Assembly: GCA_017936985.1 (NCBI GenBank) | Contig: JAGBEM010000089.1 | Location: forward strand, 1 to 8,811 | Source: Oscillospiraceae bacterium | Lineage (GTDB): Bacteria; Bacillota_A; Clostridia; Oscillospirales; Oscillospiraceae | DNA length: 8,811 nt | Reading direction: 5' to 3' | Part shown: piece by piece, positions 1 to 5,841 of the stretch | Numbering within the stretch: position 1 is the first letter of the stretch | Layout of the letters: every line of letters starts with the position of its first letter | The notes under the pieces: generated by a model | Seen by the model: the letters and a program-made list of their open reading frames with translations, nothing else | Database searches by the model: none | What the model was told of the DNA's origin: nothing | Translations under genes and position numbers: made by a program

Positions 1-1160
1 GCAACATAAGGCGCAATCAGCATACCAATGACTGCAAACAGGATGTTGGCAATCAAATAGCCCAGCATGATGGTATAAGTCGTATTCAGGTGCGTTGTAA
101 ACATTTCTGCGCCGGGAACCAGTCCGTGAATGGTCATGCCGCCCAACAGGATGGCAGTCACGCCAGAACCAGGAACACCCAAAGTAATCAGAGGAACCAG
201 CGCACCGCCACAGGCTGCGTTATTGCCTGCCTCGGAGGCTGCAATGCCCTCAAAGGAGCCCTTTCCGAACTTTTCAGGATGCTTTGCAAATTTTTTCGCC
301 GTGGAATAATTGACCCAAGAGGACACACCAGATCCAGCCGCCGGCATGATGCCAATGATTGTACCGATTACCGATGCACGGATCATATGAGGAATAATTT
401 CTGCAAACTCTCTCCCCTTCGGCAATGCCAGTCCCTTCATCTTTGCGCCACTGCCATCGCCCAGAACAATTTTTGTCTGACCCGCATAAATGTTGACTGC
501 GATATTAAGCACCTGAGCCAGAGAAAACAGGCCGATCATGGCGGCGGCAGTCTGCAGGCCGTCTTCCAGATAAATATTGCCAAAGGTGAAGCGGGGCAGT
601 CCCGTCAGAGAGTCCAGACCCATGGTTCCAATCAAAACACCGATCACACCGGAGCACAGACCTTTCAGCATATTTTCGCCGGCCAGAGAACCGATTACCG
701 TCAAACCAAACAGTGCAACCAGGGCATACTCAATGGCCGAGAACTTCAGAGCAAACTGTCCCAGTGCAGGAGCAATAGTCAGCAGTGCGATCGCACCTAC
801 AAGGCCACCGATCATAGAAGCCAACGTAGCTACGCCAACGGCTTCCATACCACGCCCCTGCTGGGTCAGCGGATAGCCGTCCAGAGAGGTAGCTGCGGAA
901 GCGGGGGTACCGGGAGTGCAGCAAAGAATAGCTGTAATAGAGCCGCCATAAATTGCCAAGGTATACAAAGCCACCAACATTACCAATCCTGCAGCGGGAT
1001 CCATGCTAAATGTCACAGGCAGAAGCAACGAAACACCCATAACAGCGCTGAAACCAGGCATTGCGCCAATAAACATGCCGCCAACTGTACCTACCATCAG
1101 CGCTATCAGACAATTAGGCGTAAACAATGTGGCCAAAGCATTTGTAAGCGCAGAAATCAT
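1..1160 (-). CDS. tctA: TctA family large membrane subunit of a tripartite tricarboxylate transporter, 3' end cut off
   Basis: This is the large multi-span permease subunit of a TTT transporter, which uses an ion gradient to import a carboxylate delivered by the TctC binding protein. About 386 codons are visible and the frame runs off the window edge; full-length family members have about 500 residues. The translation starts MISALTNALATL. Family signatures are a GAMPGFSAVMGVSLLLP loop near residue 32, YGGSITAIL followed by CTPGTPASAATSLDGYP near residues 70-95, and a later copy-like IMPAAGSGVSSW / GVPGSGVTAILLGG pair. These match the duplicated PG-loop architecture of TctA. The start is ATG at 1158-1160, preceded by AAAGGAGGAG. 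That ribosome binding site overlaps the tctB stop codon, so the two genes are probably translationally coupled. The substrate cannot be read from the sequence. Family assignment is very secure. Confidence 0.95.
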   Translation of the reverse strand, partial: MISALTNALATLFTPNCLIALMVGTVGGMFIGAMPGFSAVMGVSLLLPVTFSMDPAAGLVMLVALYTLAIYGGSITAILCCTPGTPASAATSLDGYPLTQQGRGMEAVGVATLASMIGGLVGAIALLTIAPALGQFALKFSAIEYALVALFGLTVIGSLAGENMLKGLCSGVIGVLIGTMGLDSLTGLPRFTFGNIYLEDGLQTAAAMIGLFSLAQVLNIAVNIYAGQTKIVLGDGSGAKMKGLALPKGREFAEIIPHMIRASVIGTIIGIMPAAGSGVSSWVNYSTAKKFAKHPEKFGKGSFEGIAASEAGNNAACGGALVPLITLGVPGSGVTAILLGGMTIHGLVPGAEMFTTHLNTTYTIMLGYLIANILFAVIGMLIAPYV

Positions 1161-1176
1161 ATCGCTTCTCCTCCTT

Positions 1177-1659
1177 TCATTTCAGCAGATAAGTTGAGAT
1201 TGCGCCGAAGTTATCCAATCTCACATTTAAAACCAGCACAAAGAAGCCATAGACAATGACCATAAATATGGCGGTAATGATTGCCATGACTTTCCAGTCT
1301 TTCATTTTTAAATACCGCATAAATCCCAGCATAAACACCGGCGTGGCAACCATGTAACCCACGCACCAGAATGCTGCGATGTACGCCGCAATAATGCCAA
1401 ATGCCGTCATAGGCACCTTCATGTCCTTTGCGGTGAAATGCTGCTTCGGCAATTCTCCTTTTGCTGCGGCGTTTTTCGTCTTTCTCACGCCGTCAACCTG
1501 GATCAGAACACCGAATACTGCAATAATTGCACAGGCAATCCAAGGCAAAACAACAGAGTTAAAACTGAGCTTTCCCAACTCATAGCTGTTCATCACAGCA
1601 AATCCGGCCAACGCCAGCAATGCTGCTCCGCACCATACATCCTGATGTATCTTTTTCAT
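1177..1659 (-). CDS. tctB: TctB family small membrane subunit of the tripartite tricarboxylate transporter
   Basis: This 160-residue protein is the small, poorly conserved membrane subunit that pairs with TctA. Length and topology fit the family: hydrophobic segments lie at about residues 8-24 and 35-54, then a basic cytoplasmic-type loop (VRKTKNAAAKGELPKQ), then segments at about 83-113 and 122-146. The ATG at 1657-1659 follows GGAGGAAC at a normal distance. The TGA at 1177-1179 lies only 16 bases before the tctA start and overlaps the tctA ribosome binding site. Order tctC-tctB-tctA is the standard layout of these operons. Identification rests on size, topology and context more than on motifs. 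Confidence 0.9.
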   Translation of the reverse strand: MKKIHQDVWCGAALLALAGFAVMNSYELGKLSFNSVVLPWIACAIIAVFGVLIQVDGVRKTKNAAAKGELPKQHFTAKDMKVPMTAFGIIAAYIAAFWCVGYMVATPVFMLGFMRYLKMKDWKVMAIITAIFMVIVYGFFVLVLNVRLDNFGAISTYLLK

Positions 1660-1691
1660 ATGTTCCTCCAGTCGATACCTTTAAATGGGAG

Positions 1692-1716
1692 CGGGTCATC
1701 ACAAACGGATGACCCG
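1692..1716 (-). other. Intergenic hairpin between tctC and tctB
   Basis: A perfect 9-bp inverted repeat (CGGGTCATC / GATGACCCG) encloses a 7-base loop. It begins about 25 bases after the TGA that would end a full-length tctC. On the transcribed (minus) strand it is followed by CTCCCATTTAAAGG, which has no real U-tract, so it is not a canonical terminator. A hairpin here could protect the tctC mRNA or partly attenuate transcription, giving more binding protein than permease. That role is inference; the stem itself is plain in the sequence. Confidence 0.45.
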
Positions 1717-1807
1717 GCCCCAAAGAAGCGCGTTTACAGGCTCATCCCTTATACTCAATGCCCATAATAGCCAGCTGGTTCGTCGTCTTCTTTTCCAGTG
1801 CAGCGGT

Positions 1808-2788
1808 CTACTCATCGCCCACCATAACCTGCACCTGGCTGCCCATGGCCTCCAGCTGTGCAAGATACTCGGCATCATTGCTGGAAACATTCAGCATAGC
1901 CTGCTGCATCTTTTCCACGATGGCTTCATCAACACCATCCGCATAGGCAAAACCACGGACAGAGTAGCCAATATAATCGCCAAGGTTCAGTTCACTCAGG
2001 GTAGGAACGTCCGGTGTAAAAGGAGTACGCTCCTCAGAAAAGGTAGCGACGATCTTCCATTCGCTGCCATTACCGCTGGCTGTCAGGTCAGAAACATTAC
2101 CAAACAGGATGTCGGTATCCCCCGCCAGGAACATGGTACGCTGATCACCGGCACCATCAACAGGAACGTGCTCAATCTGTGTGCCATAGTTGTCATTAAA
2201 ATATGTAGCAATGGTCTTATCGCCAGAGAAGTAACCGGAGGTGCCAGAGATGAACACAGGATTTTCCTGGGCATAAGCAATGAAGGACTCCATGTCATTA
2301 AAGCGATCTTCATTGATTCGGATTGCTGCGCCTTCGTAGTCAATGACCTGGCTTGCCAGCATCTCGAAGTCACTCATGCCATACTCTCGGGGATTAGTAG
2401 GATCATATTTACCAGTAAGAATACCGGTATTAACCAGGCACAGATGATTGCCGTCTTTAGGAGTTGTCTGGATCATAGAGTTCCAAAGCTGCCAACTATT
2501 GGAACCAGGAACATTTTCAACAATCACAGAAACGCCCAGTTCCTTCTGAAGGGCATTTGCCATATAGCGGCAAAGCAGGTCGGAAGAACCGCCGGCAGAA
2601 TAGCCGCAATAGATGGTAATCGTCTCATTGGGCCACTTCAGGTCATTCTGATTGGTAGATGTAGCAGGAACAGAGGCAGCAGGAACAGACGCAGCAGGGG
2701 CAGACGCAGCAGGAGTTTCTTTGGAACCACAAGCGGTAAGGGAAGCGATCATCACAACACTGAGGATCATAGCAAGGATTTTCTTCAT
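1808..2788 (-). CDS. tctC: TctC family periplasmic-type substrate-binding lipoprotein, apparently truncated at a premature amber codon
   Basis: This is the solute-binding component of the transporter, lipid-anchored outside the membrane. The 326-residue reading has a signal peptide MKKILAMILSVVMIASLTAC with lipobox LTAC, giving a lipidated Cys20. An Ala/Ser/Pro linker follows (about 26-45), encoded by 15-bp tandem repeats. The mature domain opens with WPNETITIYCGYSAGGSSDLL and contains NVPGSNSW, both typical of the family. The start follows AAGGAGG at 9 bases. The TAG at 1808-1810 interrupts a frame that continues for 21 codons to TGA at 1742-1744. That tail begins TAALEKK and ends AIMGIEYKG, as a TctC C-terminal helix should, so a nonsense mutation is likely. 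Expression is probably controlled by the LacI-type operator at 2850-2865. Confidence 0.93.
   Translation of the reverse strand: MKKILAMILSVVMIASLTACGSKETPAASAPAASVPAASVPATSTNQNDLKWPNETITIYCGYSAGGSSDLLCRYMANALQKELGVSVIVENVPGSNSWQLWNSMIQTTPKDGNHLCLVNTGILTGKYDPTNPREYGMSDFEMLASQVIDYEGAAIRINEDRFNDMESFIAYAQENPVFISGTSGYFSGDKTIATYFNDNYGTQIEHVPVDGAGDQRTMFLAGDTDILFGNVSDLTASGNGSEWKIVATFSEERTPFTPDVPTLSELNLGDYIGYSVRGFAYADGVDEAIVEKMQQAMLNVSSNDAEYLAQLEAMGSQVQVMVGDE
2661..2717 (-). repeat. 15-bp tandem repeats encoding the TctC linker
   Basis: Nearly four units of the plus-strand pattern gcagcaggaacagac lie head to tail (2661, 2676, 2691, 2706), differing at only a few positions. The period is a multiple of three, so copy-number changes would alter the length of the Ala-Ser-Val-Pro linker between the lipidated cysteine and the binding domain without breaking the frame. 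Confidence 0.8.
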
Positions 2789-2849
2789 AACAGGGAGCCT
2801 CCTTATTGAATTGATTTTAAAACATTGATTTTTGTGTTTTATTTCGTCT

Positions 2850-2865
2850 TCTTAATCGATTAAGA
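2850..2865. promoter_or_regulatory. LacI-type operator upstream of tctC
   Basis: A perfect 16-bp palindrome, TCTTAATCGATTAAGA, lies 61 bases upstream of the tctC start codon. Its central 14 bases are identical to the site at 5067-5080. LacI-family operators are typically short palindromes with a central CG, as here. I could not place a convincing -35/-10 pair for tctC next to it, so whether it blocks initiation or elongation is open. Confidence 0.75.
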
Positions 2866-2900
2866 TGGCGGACACACCTTTTTCGGTGCGTGCATAGGGT

Positions 2901-3953
2901 CTACTGATAAGCTTCTTCCGAAAAGCCCGGTTCAGGGAGATCCAGGATTTCCGAAGAGAGGAATACTGCCTTTGGTTCTGCCTGGGGTTCTTTAAGCCGG
3001 CGGAGCATCAGCTCCGCAGCGCTTCTGCCAACGTCTTTCAGGGGCTGGGTCAGGATCACCGGAAGCGGCTCCATCAGATCCAGCCAGTCAGGACCGCCGT
3101 ATCCGCAAAGCTCGATGTCTCGGATACCATGGGTGTTCAAATCACGCAGAGCTCTGTATGCAAGGATCATCGTGGGAGAGTTGATGGCAAAAACCGCCTT
3201 CTTCTCATCGGGAAAACGGCGGGCAAAATCTTCGATAGCCGCCCGGGCCTGTTCCCTTTTTCGGATGTTATAGTACACATAGTCCTTTGCGGAGACCCGG
3301 AACAGCCGCTCCGCCGCCTGCACGAAGGCATCCCGGCGAATGTGCTTGGTGATGGACATTTCTTCCAGCGTCTGCTCTTCCATATCCACCAAAAATGCTA
3401 CCCGTGTAAATCCTTTTTTGGCCATGTGCTCCATCATGGCGGCTACACCGCCTGCATAGTCCAAGGTAGCAGAATCATAGGGCCACAGTTCTTGATTGTA
3501 ACGGCTCGCTACCACGATGGGAAGGCCGGATTTTTGGATCTCCCGCATCAAAGGATAATCCGCTTTGACCGTTGGAACCATGATGATCCCTTCCATCCGG
3601 TTGGACATGCACTGCTGGAGATATTTGCTCTCTTGCTGAGGGCTGTCATTGGTGAAGAAGATGCTGGTGTCGTAACCCTCTTCATTGAGTACCTCACACA
3701 CGCCGTTGACCGTCTGGAAGCCGATGTTTCCCCGCAAGCCGTGAACGATCACACCGATGGTCCTGGTTTTCTGGACACGCAGGCTTCGGGCCACGTTACT
3801 GGGCTGATAATGCAGCGTTTTGATGGCCTCATCGATCTGCCGCCGCATCTCCTCGGACATGTTTTCGTAGCGTCCGTTCAAATAATAGGAGATCGTCGCC
3901 GTCGACACGCCCACATAGTCCGCTACATTTTTTATGGTCACGCACTTGCTCAT
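2901..3953 (-). CDS. LacI-family transcriptional regulator, probable local repressor of the tct genes
   Basis: This 350-residue protein has the LacI/GalR plan. An N-terminal helix-turn-helix at about 6-26 reads TIKNVADYVGVSTATISYYL. The hinge helix at about 50-59 reads QPSNVARSLR. A periplasmic-binding-protein-like effector domain starts at about residue 64 (RTIGVIV) and runs to the end. The length is normal for the family. The start is ATG at 3951-3953 after GCGGAGG with 8-base spacing; two other nearby ATGs are out of frame. It has its own strong promoter at 3989-4017. Palindromes of LacI type flank the genes it would control, tctC and the dehydrogenase, but none is seen in its own promoter. 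The inducer is presumably the imported carboxylate or a metabolite of it (inference). Confidence 0.94.
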   Translation of the reverse strand: MSKCVTIKNVADYVGVSTATISYYLNGRYENMSEEMRRQIDEAIKTLHYQPSNVARSLRVQKTRTIGVIVHGLRGNIGFQTVNGVCEVLNEEGYDTSIFFTNDSPQQESKYLQQCMSNRMEGIIMVPTVKADYPLMREIQKSGLPIVVASRYNQELWPYDSATLDYAGGVAAMMEHMAKKGFTRVAFLVDMEEQTLEEMSITKHIRRDAFVQAAERLFRVSAKDYVYYNIRKREQARAAIEDFARRFPDEKKAVFAINSPTMILAYRALRDLNTHGIRDIELCGYGGPDWLDLMEPLPVILTQPLKDVGRSAAELMLRRLKEPQAEPKAVFLSSEILDLPEPGFSEEAYQ

Positions 3954-3988
3954 TCATCATACCTCCGCAAAGTCTTATCTTTTACAGC

Positions 3989-4017
3989 AGTATACCATAG
4001 CCAAAATTTAAAGACAA
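3989..4017 (-). promoter_or_regulatory. Promoter of the LacI-family gene
   Basis: On the minus strand, TTGTCT (4012-4017) and TATACT (3989-3994) are separated by exactly 17 bases, with a TGG just before the -10 that fits an extended -10. The start codon lies 35 bases past the -10. This is a near-consensus sigma-A promoter and means the regulator can be made independently of the dehydrogenase upstream. Confidence 0.75.
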
Positions 4018-4055
4018 GCCGGAGTCTGAAACAGAACGTGTATCAAAGTAACGTG

Positions 4056-5030
4056 CTAGCTTACCTGGTTTACGATGTAGCGGCGGTGAGGGATCTCTCC
4101 CTTTTCCATCGTCAGGATGTTGTTCAAGACGATCTCCGCCATGTTTTCGATGTTGTCGCAGGTGTTGCCGCCGCCATGGGGCGTGATAATAATCTTTTCG
4201 TGAGACAGTGCTGGGTGGTCCGCCCGGAGAGGTTCTCCCTCTACAGTGTCCATCGCTGCGCCCATCAGCTTTCCGGAATCGACAGCCTTCAGCAGCGCAT
4301 CCAGATCCACGATGCCGCCCCGGGCTGTATTCACCAGCAGAGCCCCGTCCTTCATTTTTCTGAAGGTCTCTTCATTGAACATATGTCTCGTAGATTCCAA
4401 CAGTGGAACATGGATGCTGACAATATCCGATGTCGCCAACAGGGAGTCCAGATCTGTGTAATTCACCTGAAGTTCTGCTTCCCGCGCAGCGGGCATCCGC
4501 ATTACATCGAAATACTGTACTGTTGCTCCAAAAGACTGGACAATCCGGCAGACCTTGCTTCCGATATTTCCCATACCCACCAGGCCGATTCTTTTGTTCT
4601 GCAGCAGATACGACTGGGAAATGATATCCTCTTTGTCTTTCCGCCCCTCTTTTGCCCGCTCCACCAACTCAGGGAAATGGCGGTACGCAGCAAGCATCAG
4701 CAGCACAGTGTGTTCTGCCACAGGCTGGGCATTTCCGCCGGTGCAGATCGCCACATAAATTCCCCGCTTCGCCGCAGCCTCAATGTCTACCGAGTCGTAA
4801 CCCACACCCCAGCGGTGGATCATTCGAACGGAGTCAGGGAGTTTTTCGATCACATCCGCCTGCATGCTGCCACCTCGCAGGATCACATAGGCCGCATCAG
4901 GAAGATCAACGGTTTGTGCTGCATCCTTCACATAGACAACATCCAGCTTTCCATCCAGTTTCTGATGAAAGAATTCCTTTGCCTGTTCCGGCAGGCTGCC
5001 TGTTAATACAACCTTTCTAATAAAAATCAC
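4056..5030 (-). CDS. D-isomer-specific 2-hydroxyacid dehydrogenase (phosphoglycerate dehydrogenase-like)
   Basis: This is an NAD(P)-dependent oxidoreductase interconverting a 2-hydroxyacid and a 2-oxoacid. At 324 residues it matches the short form without an ACT domain. The Rossmann loop is GMGNIG at 152-157. The expected catalytic triad is present: Arg237 in NTARGG, Glu266 in EGEPL and His285 in TPHGGG. The Arg-to-Glu spacing of 29 equals that of SerA. Because it sits with a tripartite carboxylate transporter and a LacI regulator, catabolism of an imported hydroxyacid is more likely than serine synthesis (inference). The start is uncertain. GTG at 5028-5030 directly abuts AAGAAAGG, with no spacer. 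If AGAAAGGGTGAT is the ribosome binding site, the well-placed codon would be ATT at 5019-5021. Confidence 0.9.
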   Translation of the reverse strand: MIFIRKVVLTGSLPEQAKEFFHQKLDGKLDVVYVKDAAQTVDLPDAAYVILRGGSMQADVIEKLPDSVRMIHRWGVGYDSVDIEAAAKRGIYVAICTGGNAQPVAEHTVLLMLAAYRHFPELVERAKEGRKDKEDIISQSYLLQNKRIGLVGMGNIGSKVCRIVQSFGATVQYFDVMRMPAAREAELQVNYTDLDSLLATSDIVSIHVPLLESTRHMFNEETFRKMKDGALLVNTARGGIVDLDALLKAVDSGKLMGAAMDTVEGEPLRADHPALSHEKIIITPHGGGNTCDNIENMAEIVLNNILTMEKGEIPHRRYIVNQVS

Positions 5031-5035
5031 CCTTT

Positions 5036-5049
5036 CTTAATCGATAAAG
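5036..5049. promoter_or_regulatory. Second LacI-type operator at the dehydrogenase start
   Basis: CTTAATCGATAAAG matches the perfect palindrome CTTAATCGATTAAG at 13 of 14 positions. It lies just upstream of the start codon, 31 bp centre-to-centre from the site at 5067-5080, which is close to three helical turns. Two sites on one helical face would favour cooperative or looped binding. Confidence 0.6.
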
Positions 5050-5066
5050 CAATCATTCTCAAAAAC

Positions 5067-5080
5067 CTTAATCGATTAAG
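5067..5080. promoter_or_regulatory. LacI-type operator over the dehydrogenase transcription start
   Basis: This perfect 14-bp palindrome, CTTAATCGATTAAG, is identical to the core of the operator before tctC. It begins three bases beyond the -10 box of the dehydrogenase promoter, so a bound repressor would cover +1 and occlude RNA polymerase. Confidence 0.78.
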
Positions 5081-5083
5081 TAA

Positions 5084-5112
5084 ATTGTATAAGAACGCGT
5101 TCAAGAAAGCAA
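5084..5112 (-). promoter_or_regulatory. Promoter of the dehydrogenase gene
   Basis: On the minus strand TTGCTT (5107-5112) and TACAAT (5084-5089) are 17 bases apart. The spacer contains the palindrome GAACGCGTTC (5093-5102). The start site would fall inside the operator at 5067-5080. The -35 end also touches an AATATCTAT motif like those near the XRE gene. Confidence 0.65.
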
Positions 5113-5256
5113 TATCTATATTTGCTGATTTTTACACTTTTCTTTTTTGCACAATCCGCAAAAACTTGCTTCTTCAAAGACGTTCAAACACAAAAGTGGT
5201 TCTTACCTTTACTGTGTAAATATAGTAAATTCAATATCTATTTGGAGATAACCCCG

Positions 5257-5290
5257 AAAAAAGAACTGCTCGGATAGAGCAGTCCTTTTT
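5257..5290 (-). terminator. Intrinsic terminator of the two-gene small-protein operon
   Basis: A 7-bp perfect stem (ACTGCTC / GAGCAGT, loop GGATA) extends through one mismatch into A/T pairs, and the minus-strand transcript ends in TTTTTT. It starts seven bases after the stop of the 52-residue gene. The plus-strand side also ends in five Ts, so it may work in both directions and insulate the tct locus from the right-hand module. No gene upstream on the plus strand needs it. The stretch between it and the dehydrogenase promoter (5113-5256) is AT-rich and I see no gene there. Confidence 0.85.
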
Positions 5291-5296
5291 ACATAT

Positions 5297-5455
5297 TTAA
5301 GATAGCCGACGATTGATTGTCCAAGTATGAGGCTTCATTTTCCCGTCAGGGTTGCATGGTTTCCTTGAACAGCTCCCAGGCATAGGGCGCCCAACGGTTT
5401 TGGGGCGTATGGTCTTTGCGCCGCAGTAAGTACATATATACTCGATTCGTTCCAT
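5297..5455 (-). CDS. 52-residue zinc-ribbon-like small protein
   Basis: The translation starts MERIEYICTYCGAKT and ends HTWTINRRLS. It has a CTYC knuckle at Cys8/Cys11, then Cys29 and Cys34, so four cysteines could hold one zinc ion. It is strongly basic, with many Arg/Lys residues. The ATG at 5453-5455 lies six bases after the TAA of the upstream gene, and its AGAGGA ribosome binding site is made from the last codons of that gene, a sign of translational coupling. A good terminator follows directly. The coding call rests on the ribosome binding site, the operon position and the cysteine pattern. The function is unknown; a small nucleic-acid-binding or accessory factor is possible. Confidence 0.75.
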   Translation of the reverse strand: MERIEYICTYCGAKTIRPKTVGRPMPGSCSRKPCNPDGKMKPHTWTINRRLS

Positions 5456-5461
5456 AAAATT

Positions 5462-5671
5462 TTATCCTCTGTCAGGGTGATATCCACGTTCTTTCAGCAG
5501 TTGAAGGCAGGCCAGCTTCTTTGCTCCAGAAGAGTTCTGCATTTTCCTGTACAGTTTTTCATCGCTCAGCATGCAGTACTCATCTTTGTAAGATTGGAGA
5601 TCGTCGACCTGAGATTTTGCATAGGAGCCAGCAGACTGCGCCGCACCTTTCACTACGTCCCAAAACGCCAT
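5462..5671 (-). CDS. 69-residue hypothetical protein, first gene of the small operon
   Basis: The translation begins MAFWDVVKGAAQSAGSY and ends LKERGYHPDRG. It is soluble, charged and probably helical. The N-terminal stretch could form an amphipathic helix, followed by a region rich in Asp, Lys and Ser. The middle (MLSDEKLYRKMQNSSGAKKLACLQLLKERGY) resembles a short helical hairpin. The ATG at 5669-5671 follows AAGGAAGGA. It is driven by the near-consensus promoter at 5718-5746 and is co-transcribed with the 52-residue gene. I do not recognise the family. The divergent arrangement with an XRE repressor suggests expression that is switched on only under some condition. Confidence 0.8.
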   Translation of the reverse strand: MAFWDVVKGAAQSAGSYAKSQVDDLQSYKDEYCMLSDEKLYRKMQNSSGAKKLACLQLLKERGYHPDRG

Positions 5672-5717
5672 AAAAACACGTCCTTCCTTTTTGATTAGCA
5701 GGTCTCCGCCAAAAGTG

Positions 5718-5746
5718 ATTATAGCAAACTAGAACAGGAAAATCAA
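5718..5746 (-). promoter_or_regulatory. Strong promoter of the small-protein operon
   Basis: On the minus strand TTGATT (5741-5746) and a perfect TATAAT (5718-5723) are 17 bases apart, with TGC before the -10 giving an extended -10. It is the best promoter in the window. Its -35 overlaps the left end of the palindrome at 5744-5761, so the divergently encoded XRE protein probably represses it. Confidence 0.85.
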
Positions 5747-5761
5747 TATCTATAGACATTG
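5744..5761. promoter_or_regulatory. Probable XRE operator 1
   Basis: CAATATCTATAGACATTG is an 18-bp palindrome with one mismatched pair. It overlaps the -35 of the leftward promoter and lies upstream of the XRE gene, as a repressor site in a divergent region should. Assignment to the XRE protein is inferred from position. Confidence 0.6.
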
Positions 5762-5766
5762 CCGTC

Positions 5767-5782
5767 AATATCTTTAGAGATT
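5767..5782. promoter_or_regulatory. Probable XRE operator 2
   Basis: AATATCTTTAGAGATT shares the AATATCTwTAGA core of operator 1. The two centres are 22 bp apart, about two helical turns, which suits side-by-side repressor dimers. A further reversed copy of the half-site (TAGATATT) lies at 5812-5819, close to the XRE start. A possible rightward -10, TATAAA, lies at 5792-5797, but I could not find a good -35 for it. Confidence 0.55.
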
Positions 5783-5841
5783 TGAAACCTGTATAAAAGT
5801 AGGACATCATATAGATATTAATGCTTATAGGCGGTGGATAT

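Noticed and set aside
90..1259. A 389-codon plus-strand open frame opposite tctA
   Set aside because: Its composition is extreme in Cys, Asn, Gln and His, and the opposite strand encodes an unmistakable TctA permease.
1808..1810. Genome-wide TAG recoding as the explanation for the tctC amber codon
   Set aside because: The LacI and dehydrogenase genes also end in TAG, and reading past those stops gives no family-like sequence, so TAG acts as a normal stop here.
2872..2891. Hairpin (GGTGTGT / ACGCACC around an A/T loop) after the LacI gene as a terminator
   Set aside because: The stem needs a G-U pair and no U-tract follows it on the transcribed strand.
3129..5006. A 625-codon plus-strand open frame running across the LacI gene and the dehydrogenase
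   Set aside because: It is antisense to two genes with clear motifs, has no ribosome binding site, and its translation is His/Arg/Gln-rich without domains. It is a codon-bias shadow.
5243..5281. Short plus-strand leader peptide beginning TTG and ending inside the terminator stem
   Set aside because: No proper ribosome binding site or promoter could be fixed, and the hairpin is better explained as the terminator of the minus-strand small operon.
5821..5841. Earlier in-frame ATG as the start of the XRE gene
   Set aside because: It has no ribosome binding site and overlaps a repeat of the putative operator. The ATG at 5842 has a GGCGGTGG just upstream.
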